Origin: Methanomassiliicoccaceae archaeon
Lineage (GTDB): Archaea; Thermoplasmatota; Thermoplasmata; Methanomassiliicoccales; UBA472
Length of the DNA stretch: 5,117 nt
NCBI GenBank assembly: GCA_016919565.1
Contig: JACXTO010000091.1
Location: forward strand, 1 to 5,117
Direction of reading: 5' to 3'
Both the position numbers and the translations under genes were made by a program. The notes beneath the pieces are model-generated. The model was not told where the DNA came from. It searched no databases and saw nothing but the letters and a program-made list of their open reading frames with translations. Positions 1-4,327 of the stretch are shown piece after piece (position 1 is the stretch's first letter; each line of letters starts with the position of its first letter).

Positions 1-1069
1 TGCAGATGTCCAGCGCATATTCCAATCGCTTCGATTCTTCTGTCCGGCCGATGTGGTTCAGGAGCATGGCGGCGGCCTTGATCATGCTCGATGGATCGGC
101 ATATTCCGCCCGCCCCTCGTCGACCATGCGCGGTGCAGAGCCGTGGATGGCCTCGAACATGGCATGCCTCATGCCGATGTTAGCGCTGCCAGCCGTTCCC
201 ACGCCACCCTGGATCTGGGCCGCCTCGTCGGTGATTATGTCGCCGTAAAGATTGGGCATGACCATAACCCTGAACTCGGTCCTTCGCGCCACGTCGATCA
301 GCTTGGCGGTCATGATGTCGATGAACCAATCATCCCACTTTATTCCCGGGTATTCCTCCGCGACCTTCTCGGCCACGCTGAGGAACTTGCCATCGGTCGT
401 CTTGATGACGTTGGCCTTGGTGACCACCGTTACCTTGCCAATGCCGTTCTTCTTGGCATGCTCGAAAGCTAGCCGGATGATCCGCTCCGAGCCCTGGGTA
501 GTGGCGACGCAGAAGTCGAACGCCAGGTCGTCGGTGACGTTGATGCCCCGGCTGCCCAGGATGTACGAGCCTTCCGTGTTCTCCCTGAAGAATATCCAAT
601 CGATCCCCTGAGCCGGCACGCGCATCGGCCGCACGTTGGCGAAGAGGTCGAGCTCGCGGCGCATGGCCACGTTCGCCGACTCGATGTTCGGCCACTTGTC
701 GCCCTTCTTGGGAGTGGTGGTCGGCCCCTTGAGGACCACGTCGCATTTCTTTATCTCTTCCAGCACATCGTCGGGGATCGCCTGGAGCGCCTTGACGCGG
801 TTCTCGATCGTCAGCCCTTCAATGACGCGAAGCTCGACCTTCCCGGCCTTGATCTCATCGGCCAGGATGAATTCGAGGATCTCCTGAGCATGCTTGGTGA
901 TGTACGGCCCGATGCCGTCCCCGCCGACGACTCCGATGACGATCCTGTCCTTCTTCGAATAGTCGGTCCAGCCCTCGGAGCGCTTCATCACTTCCACTCG
1001 GTCCAGCTGCTCCTTGACCAGCTTGGCGAAATGCTCCCTTGCCTTTTCCAACAGCGCTTGGTCCGTCAT
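1..1069 (-). CDS. Isocitrate/isopropylmalate dehydrogenase-family enzyme, probably isocitrate dehydrogenase (3' end cut by window)
   Basis: This beta-decarboxylating dehydrogenase would oxidise a 2-hydroxy acid to a 2-oxo acid using NAD(P) and a divalent metal in the cytoplasm. The 356 visible codons are uninterrupted. GDGIGP lies at residues 50-55 after a roughly 40-residue charged, probably helical N-terminal extension. The substrate region reads S131-A-N133 with R137, then NVRP (R147) and RENTEG (R162, Y169). K218 is in TKAN, and metal ligands are D252, D277 and D281 (NLYGDIITDEAA). The cofactor loop is HGSAPR at 309-314. The Ser-x-Asn pair corresponds to Ser113/Asn115 of E. coli Icd, which favours isocitrate over isopropylmalate. 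R314 sits where NADP enzymes often carry a basic residue, so NADP use is possible. The start at 1069 has a strong GGAGG eight bases upstream. The gene follows the small hydro-lyase subunit by 24 bases, so it is co-transcribed. Homoisocitrate or isopropylmalate dehydrogenase remain alternatives. The family is certain and the substrate is inferred. Confidence 0.9.
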   Translation of the reverse strand, partial: MTDQALLEKAREHFAKLVKEQLDRVEVMKRSEGWTDYSKKDRIVIGVVGGDGIGPYITKHAQEILEFILADEIKAGKVELRVIEGLTIENRVKALQAIPDDVLEEIKKCDVVLKGPTTTPKKGDKWPNIESANVAMRRELDLFANVRPMRVPAQGIDWIFFRENTEGSYILGSRGINVTDDLAFDFCVATTQGSERIIRLAFEHAKKNGIGKVTVVTKANVIKTTDGKFLSVAEKVAEEYPGIKWDDWFIDIMTAKLIDVARRTEFRVMVMPNLYGDIITDEAAQIQGGVGTAGSANIGMRHAMFEAIHGSAPRMVDEGRAEYADPSSMIKAAAMLLNHIGRTEESKRLEYALDIC

Positions 1070-1077
1070 CTTGTCAT

Positions 1078-1082
1078 CCTCC
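1078..1082 (-). promoter_or_regulatory. Ribosome binding site of the dehydrogenase gene
   Basis: The minus strand reads GGAGG, eight bases before the ATG at 1069. It decides the start. The nearer ATG at 1077 gives only three codons before a TGA and is excluded. The site lies in the 24-base gap after the small-subunit stop, so this gene can be initiated independently within the operon. Confidence 0.8.
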
Positions 1083-1093
1083 TGTAATCCAAT

Positions 1094-1597
1094 TCACTCG
1101 AGCTTGAAGCCGCCATGCTTCTGGAAATGCTCGGCCAGCCCGCCATCCTTGAGTATCTTCACCATCACCGGCGGCAACGGCGTCGCCTTGATCTTCTTTC
1201 CCTTGGTGACGTTGTGGACGATGCCCTCCTCCAGGTCGACCTTGAGCGCATCCCCTTCGTCTATTGAGTCTGTGTCACATTCTATGACCGGCAGGCCGAC
1301 GTTGATCGAGTTACGGTAGAAGATGCGCGCGAAGTCCTTGGCGATGACCGCGGATATGCCGGCCGCCTTGATGACCAGCGGCGCCTGCTCCCTGCTGCTG
1401 CCCATGCCGAAGTTGTGCCCGGCCACTATGAAATCGCCCTTCACGATCTCATCGATGAACCCTGGTCGGACGTCCTCCATCAGATGCTTGGCCATGTCGT
1501 TCATGTCCGTGCTCTTGAACTTGTACTTCCCGGCGATGATGTAGTCGGTGTTGATGTTGTCGCCGAACTTGCGCGCCTTGCCTGACAGCTGGTCCAT
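1094..1597 (-). CDS. leuD: LeuD/HacB-type small subunit of an archaeal 3-isopropylmalate dehydratase / homoaconitase-family hydro-lyase
   Basis: This 167-residue protein is the swivelling small subunit that closes over the iron-sulfur active site of the large subunit; 160-170 residues is normal for archaeal LeuD. The N-terminal signature is GKARKFGDNINTDYIIAG (residues 6-23). The substrate-recognition loop follows as YKFKS (25-29). The phosphate/carboxylate-binding motif GHNFGMGSSREQAP occupies 60-73 with S67, S68 and R69, and FARIFYRNSINVGLPV (89-104) is typical. Met65 replaces the Cys often found in GxNFGCGSSRE. The loop is neither the YLRT type reported for methanogen homoaconitase nor the YLVY type of isopropylmalate isomerase, so the substrate cannot be read off; aconitase-like or dimethylmalate dehydratase-like activity is possible. 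I start at 1597 because a strong GGAGGTG lies five bases upstream and the conserved signature begins at once. A longer open frame extends to 1783, but it runs inside the large-subunit gene and adds nothing recognisable. Stop and start overlap as TGATG, implying translational coupling. Confidence 0.93.
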   Translation of the reverse strand: MDQLSGKARKFGDNINTDYIIAGKYKFKSTDMNDMAKHLMEDVRPGFIDEIVKGDFIVAGHNFGMGSSREQAPLVIKAAGISAVIAKDFARIFYRNSINVGLPVIECDTDSIDEGDALKVDLEEGIVHNVTKGKKIKATPLPPVMVKILKDGGLAEHFQKHGGFKLE

Positions 1598-2847
1598 CAC
1601 AGCACCTCCCTGGGGTCGGCGATAAAGCCTTTGATCGCGCTGTACGCCGCAGTCGCCGGCGAGGAAAGGAAGATGTGGGACTTGGAGTTGCCCATCCGCC
1701 CCCGGAAGTTGCGGTTGGCGGTTGACAGCACCACTTCCTCGTCCGAGGGGATGCCGTTGCAGGTGCCGACGCAAGGCCCGCATGACGGTGTGGTGACGGA
1801 AGCCCCAGCCTTAACGAGCTTCTGGATGATGCCGCACTCCATGGCCGAGAGCAGCACTTCCTTGGAGGCCGGGGATACGATCAAGCGCACACCCTTGGCG
1901 ACCTGCTTGCCATCCAGTATCTTCGCCGCGATCCTCAAATCCTCGACGCGGCCGTTGGTGCAGGTACCGATGAACACCTGGTTGACCTCCTTGCCCTCGA
2001 TCTTCTCTATCGGCAGGACGTTGTCAACGTCCGGCGGGCAGGCGATCTGAGGCGAGAGCTTGCTCACGTCCTCCTTCAGCACCGCCTCATACTTCGCGTC
2101 CGGGTCCGGGTCGACGCCCTTGAAGGAGCTCCTGGCCCTCGTCCGCAGATACTCGATGGTCTTCTCGTCACATCTCATCAGGCCGACCTTGGCGCCGGTC
2201 TCGACCGCCAGGTTCGAGATCGTCATCCTGGCGTCGACGCTCAGCGCGTCTATCGCCTCGCCCTCGATCTCTAGGGCCTTGTAAGTCGCCCCGTTGGCGG
2301 TGAGCCTCCCGGTCATCCTCAACGCTATGTCCTTCGAGTAGACGCCAGTGGGCAGCTTCCCGTCGTAGCGGAGCTTGATGGTGCTGGGGACCTTGAACCA
2401 GGTCTTGCCGGAGATGAGCGCGGCAGCGAGGTCGGTCGAGCCGACGCCGGTGGCGAAGGAGTTCAGCGCCCCGTAGGTGCAGGTGTGGGAATCAGCGCCG
2501 ATTATTACGCTTCCCGGCAGGGCATACCCCTGTTCCGGGACGATGACGTGGCAAACGCCCTCCCCGACGTCGAAGAGCCTCGCCCCGAACTGCGTGGCGA
2601 AGCTCCGCATCTCCCGGTGGAGGTTGGAGACCGACTCCATCGGCGAAGGGGCGTTGTGGTCGATGACGATGACGTAGCTGCTCGGGTCCTTGAACTTCTT
2701 GCCCTGCATGTCCTTGAACGCCCTGATCGTCAGCGGCGTCGTCCCGTCCTGGCTCATCATGAAGTCCACTGGACAGACGATGATGTCGCCTTGCTTCACG
2801 TCCTTTCCCGCATGCGCCGAAAGTATCTTCTCAGCTATCGTGCCCAT
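1597..2847 (-). CDS. leuC: LeuC/HacA-type [4Fe-4S] large subunit of an archaeal 3-isopropylmalate dehydratase / homoaconitase-family hydro-lyase
   Basis: This is the catalytic large subunit of a two-subunit hydro-lyase that dehydrates and rehydrates a hydroxy acid through an enoate intermediate. It is cytoplasmic. The 416-residue length matches the short archaeal LeuC class rather than the roughly 470-residue bacterial form. The active-site stretch VIDHNAPSP lies at 61-69 and GADSHTCTYGA at 117-127. The cluster ligands are C296 in GTCTNGR and C356/C359 in SCGPCVGTC. The conserved NRNFRGRMG is at 388-396. All three cluster cysteines are present, so the enzyme should be active. The start at 2847 has GAGG eight bases upstream and matches the usual family N-terminus. 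The adjacent small subunit and dehydrogenase indicate a shared isomerisation-decarboxylation route. Citrate (aconitase role), homocitrate, isopropylmalate or dimethylmalate are all possible substrates; sequence alone does not settle which. No leuA or citrate synthase gene lies within view. Confidence 0.95.
   Translation of the reverse strand: MGTIAEKILSAHAGKDVKQGDIIVCPVDFMMSQDGTTPLTIRAFKDMQGKKFKDPSSYVIVIDHNAPSPMESVSNLHREMRSFATQFGARLFDVGEGVCHVIVPEQGYALPGSVIIGADSHTCTYGALNSFATGVGSTDLAAALISGKTWFKVPSTIKLRYDGKLPTGVYSKDIALRMTGRLTANGATYKALEIEGEAIDALSVDARMTISNLAVETGAKVGLMRCDEKTIEYLRTRARSSFKGVDPDPDAKYEAVLKEDVSKLSPQIACPPDVDNVLPIEKIEGKEVNQVFIGTCTNGRVEDLRIAAKILDGKQVAKGVRLIVSPASKEVLLSAMECGIIQKLVKAGASVTTPSCGPCVGTCNGIPSDEEVVLSTANRNFRGRMGNSKSHIFLSSPATAAYSAIKGFIADPREVL
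1603..1609 (-). promoter_or_regulatory. Ribosome binding site of the small-subunit gene inside the end of the large-subunit gene
   Basis: The minus strand reads GGAGGTG within the last codons of the large-subunit gene, five bases before the ATG at 1597. With the overlapping TGATG it points to coupled, roughly stoichiometric synthesis of the two subunits. It supports the 1597 start over the longer open frame. Confidence 0.8.
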
Positions 2848-2972
2848 TGTGTTCGCCTCAATGAAATGATGAGATCCAATTCTTGCAGCCCTCGCTTTAT
2901 CCAGTCGTCGGGTGTCGGATAATGCTTATCGGCGACGATTTCGGTCAACTGGAGGGCTCGGCGCTTCGTCAT
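2835..2972 (-). CDS. Doubtful 45-codon reading frame overlapping the leuC start; no recognised family
   Basis: An ATG at 2972 opens a 45-residue frame that ends at TAG 2837-2835, thirteen bases inside leuC. The predicted peptide is basic at its start (MTKRR) and contains YPTPDDWIKRGLQELDLI, which could form an amphipathic helix. No ribosome binding site precedes it. A possible TATA-like box is too close (about 14 bases) for a leaderless start. The same frame is open without a stop back to the end of pelota at 3113, about 93 codons in all, but the upstream half (rich in Cys, Ser and Arg) does not look like protein. Codon choice is less G/C-ending than in the neighbouring genes. It could be a small leader-type gene, a remnant of a decayed gene, or chance. 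I do not recognise it. Confidence 0.2.
   Translation of the reverse strand: MTKRRALQLTEIVADKHYPTPDDWIKRGLQELDLIISLRRTQWAR
2856..2859 (-). promoter_or_regulatory. Ribosome binding site of leuC
   Basis: The minus strand reads GAGG, eight bases before the ATG at 2847. It is weaker than the two internal sites of the operon but correctly spaced. It shows that this gene is probably translated from an mRNA with a leader, unlike pelota and carA. Confidence 0.6.
2914..2936. repeat. Imperfect inverted repeat in the leuC leader/promoter region
   Basis: The core is GATAA (2918-2922) and TTATC (2926-2930) around a three-base TGC centre. It is flanked by GTC (2914-2916) and GAC (2934-2936) across a small asymmetric gap. 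A second possible outer pairing is TCGTCG (2905-2910) with CGACGA (2933-2938). It sits 67-89 bases upstream of the leuC ATG, so it could be a regulator operator or an mRNA leader hairpin. No known regulator motif is recognised. Confidence 0.45.
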
Positions 2973-2982
2973 GCGAGGCGTG

Positions 2983-2990
2983 ATACTAAA
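2983..2990 (-). promoter_or_regulatory. Possible TATA-like box for the leuC operon
   Basis: The minus strand reads TTTAGTAT. Initiation about 25 bases downstream would fall near 2961 and give leuC a leader of roughly 110 bases that includes the inverted repeat. The match to an archaeal TATA box is weak and no clear upstream BRE purine run is present, so this is a tentative call. Confidence 0.25.
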
Positions 2991-3108
2991 GCATTGCGGA
3001 AATCCCCTGCTTTTGGTGTTTCGATGGCGGCCAAATGATACAACAGGGCCAGATATGGTGCCCGCAGGGACGAATCGGCAAATGCTGTTCCAGCAATACC
3101 GATGATCG

Positions 3109-4146
3109 CTAGCCCATTTTGAAGCGGAGCAGCGCGGCTATCCCGCCGATCGCCTCCAGCTTCTTGCCCGCCTCGTGATAGTCGCTCACCACCATTACCT
3201 TGCCCCGGGCATCCTCCACCGCCTTCATCAGGCGCTCCATAGGCTTCTCGCGCGCCTTCGTCTCGGAGATTATCAGGAATTCCACCGCCCCGGCGTCGAT
3301 CGCATCCCCCACCTCCTTCGTGCCGTAGGCGACGGGACCGTCCTTGGCGATCTCCTCCAGGACCCGCTCAACCTCCTCCGTCTCCTCCGCCACCCGGGAG
3401 CCGCGCAGCACCTCCGCCCCGATGCCCTTCTTCATGAGCTCGTGGATGCCAGACATGCCCGCCTGACCGGTATGGAATATGTGCGCCCGGCCGAACAGCT
3501 CCGGGGCCTTGTTCTTGCCCTCTGACACCAGTGTCTCCTTGGCGAACCCCGGGCCAAGGATGATCAGCGGGACGTCCGCCGTGCAGAGCTGCCCCACCTT
3601 GTCGATTATCTCATCATAGAATGTATCGGCGTCCTTGTGCTCGTACTGCTTCCCGGCCATGTGGGCGTTGATCGTGGCAACGTTCTGGATGCCGTACTGC
3701 CTCATCACCGCGAGGGTGGCCTCATCGTTCTCCAAGGAGACGAAGACAATGGTGGGCCGCTTCGCATCCTCTATCGCCCTCTTGATCCGGTCCAGGGTGC
3801 TCAAGCGCCAGTGGAGCTTGACCACCGAGAGCACGTCGCCCTCTTCCAAATTCAGCGTATGATGGGAACCGAGGTCCTGCGGCCCCTGCTCTATCACCCC
3901 GGTGATGCGCAGCCTGGTCTCGAACTCGTGGAACTCCACCTTCTCCACCCTGATGCCTAGGAAGACGCGCTTCTTCTCGCCGCGCTCCGACCTCACCTTG
4001 TCGGACTTCACCTCTTCTCGCCTGAAGGTGACGGCCAGCACCATGTCCGCGGGTTCAATGATATTGTATAGATGCCAAAGGTCGTCGACGTTGTCGACCT
4101 GGAACTTGATCTCCCCGGTGCGGGTGTCCTGATGCAGAAGGCGCAT
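3109..4146 (-). CDS. pelA: Protein pelota homolog (aPelota), ribosome-rescue factor
   Basis: Archaeal pelota, the Dom34 homologue, enters the A site of ribosomes stalled on damaged or truncated mRNA together with aEF1-alpha, and recruits ABCE1 to split them. The 345 residues match the family's usual 340-360. The N-terminal Sm-like domain (about 1-125) carries DDLWHLYNII (21-30), T40-F-RREEV and SHHTLNLEEGD (94-104). The central domain (about 130-250) contains IVFVSLENDEATLAV, HMAGKQ (162-167) and LGPGFAKE (197-204). The C-terminal domain (about 255-345) includes AYGTKEVGDAIDAGAVEFLIIS and ends GGIAALLRFKMG. No GGQ tripeptide is present, which separates it from the termination factor aRF1. Family members have been reported to show nuclease activity, but this is disputed. 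The ATG at 4146 has no Shine-Dalgarno and a TATA-like box about 25 bases upstream, so a leaderless transcript is likely. It is divergent from carA, with no functional link apparent. Confidence 0.97.
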   Translation of the reverse strand: MRLLHQDTRTGEIKFQVDNVDDLWHLYNIIEPADMVLAVTFRREEVKSDKVRSERGEKKRVFLGIRVEKVEFHEFETRLRITGVIEQGPQDLGSHHTLNLEEGDVLSVVKLHWRLSTLDRIKRAIEDAKRPTIVFVSLENDEATLAVMRQYGIQNVATINAHMAGKQYEHKDADTFYDEIIDKVGQLCTADVPLIILGPGFAKETLVSEGKNKAPELFGRAHIFHTGQAGMSGIHELMKKGIGAEVLRGSRVAEETEEVERVLEEIAKDGPVAYGTKEVGDAIDAGAVEFLIISETKAREKPMERLMKAVEDARGKVMVVSDYHEAGKKLEAIGGIAALLRFKMG

Positions 4147-4168
4147 TGACCGATGATTAGCAAGTGCG

Positions 4169-4173
4169 TATTT
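4169..4173 (-). promoter_or_regulatory. Candidate TATA box of pelota, implying a leaderless mRNA
   Basis: The minus strand reads GAAATACG, with the AT core AAATA centred about 25 bases before the pelota ATG. That distance would place initiation at or next to the start codon. The absence of any Shine-Dalgarno before 4146 agrees. The box is short, so confidence is modest. Confidence 0.4.
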
Positions 4174-4183
4174 CAGGTTTGGT

Positions 4184-4214
4184 CTGTTCGGGTGTATCGC
4201 ATAGCGACGAACAG
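4184..4214. repeat. Inverted repeat CTGTTCG/CGAACAG with nested TCGC/GCGA
   Basis: CTGTTCG (4184-4190) is a perfect inverted match to CGAACAG (4208-4214). Inside it, TCGC (4197-4200) pairs with GCGA (4204-4207) around ATA. The right side is therefore an unbroken 11-base arm, while the left arm has a six-base insertion. It lies upstream of both candidate promoters, which fits an operator better than an mRNA leader. Confidence 0.5.
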
Positions 4215-4233
4215 CTGGCGTAGCGTCAAGCTG
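4212..4233. repeat. Second inverted repeat, CAGCT/AGCTG
   Basis: CAGCT (4212-4216) is complementary to AGCTG (4229-4233), overlapping the end of the first repeat by three bases. Within the same stretch GTCA-agc-TGAC (4225-4235) forms another short pairing. Arms this short can arise by chance; their position next to the other repeats is the reason to list them. Confidence 0.3.
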
Positions 4234-4240
4234 ACAGATG

Positions 4241-4258
4241 GTGTCTTCGTTTGGACAC
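4241..4258. repeat. Third inverted repeat, GTGTC/GACAC
   Basis: GTGTC (4241-4245) and GACAC (4254-4258) are perfect complements separated by eight bases. The T5 run sixteen bases further on (4274-4278) could make this a weak terminator-like element on the plus strand, but the stem is only five pairs. Confidence 0.3.
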
Positions 4259-4294
4259 TTTCGCCGGCTTGTGTTTTTCCGCAGGTGGGAAGGG

Positions 4295-4302
4295 TTAAGT
4301 AT
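4295..4302 (+). promoter_or_regulatory. Candidate TATA box of carA, implying a leaderless mRNA
   Basis: TTAAGTAT is preceded by the purine-rich GGGAAGGG, compatible with a BRE. Its centre is about 29 bases before the carA ATG at 4328, so transcription should begin at or a few bases before the start codon. No Shine-Dalgarno is present between the box and the ATG, which agrees with leaderless initiation. Confidence 0.5.
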
Positions 4303-4327
4303 GCCCCACCTATTCCATCGAATCTTA

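Larger units (their letters stand above)
2848..3108. other. Spacer between pelota and the leuC operon
   Basis: These 261 bases separate two minus-strand genes and are less GC-rich than the coding regions. They contain the leuC ribosome binding site, an imperfect inverted repeat at 2914-2936, a weak TATA-like box at 2983-2990 and the doubtful small frame at 2835-2972. No T-run that would mark a pelota terminator and no tRNA-like fold was seen on either strand. The length suggests the leuC operon has its own promoter here. Confidence 0.7.
4147..4327. other. Divergent promoter region between pelota and carA
   Basis: These 181 bases lie between two start codons that point away from each other. 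Candidate TATA boxes sit near each end (4169-4173 for pelota, 4295-4302 for carA). The middle, 4184-4258, holds three short inverted repeats that neither gene explains. A T5 run occurs at 4274-4278 on the plus strand. No open reading frame with a convincing start or ribosome binding site was found here. Confidence 0.7.

Noticed and set aside
330..746. 138-codon minus-strand frame inside the dehydrogenase gene
   Set aside because: It is an Arg/Gly/His-rich alternative frame in GC-rich coding DNA, while the true frame encodes all the dehydrogenase motifs.
1094..1783. 229-codon minus-strand open frame extending the small subunit upstream
   Set aside because: The upstream 62 codons run out of frame inside the large-subunit gene, are Arg/Gln-rich and match no family. 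The start at 1597 has a strong ribosome binding site and begins at the conserved signature.
1631..2050. 139-codon plus-strand frame opposite leuC
   Set aside because: It is a shadow of the iron-sulfur ligand region of leuC and shows no recognisable protein features.
2485..2922. 145-codon plus-strand frame opposite leuC
   Set aside because: It is antisense to well-conserved leuC sequence, is rich in Arg, His and Asp-Val runs typical of antisense translation, and has no ribosome binding site.
2848..3108. tRNA or other structured RNA gene in the pelota-leuC spacer
   Set aside because: No T-loop-like GTTCRANNC box or acceptor-stem pairing was found on either strand.
3175..3525. 116-codon plus-strand frame opposite pelota
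   Set aside because: Composition is Leu/His/Arg-heavy, as expected from the antisense of a GC-rich gene. It lies wholly inside pelota.
4301..4327. Upstream in-frame ATG for carA
   Set aside because: The nine extra residues are not part of the CarA consensus, and this ATG overlaps the candidate TATA box, so it would lie upstream of the expected transcript start.
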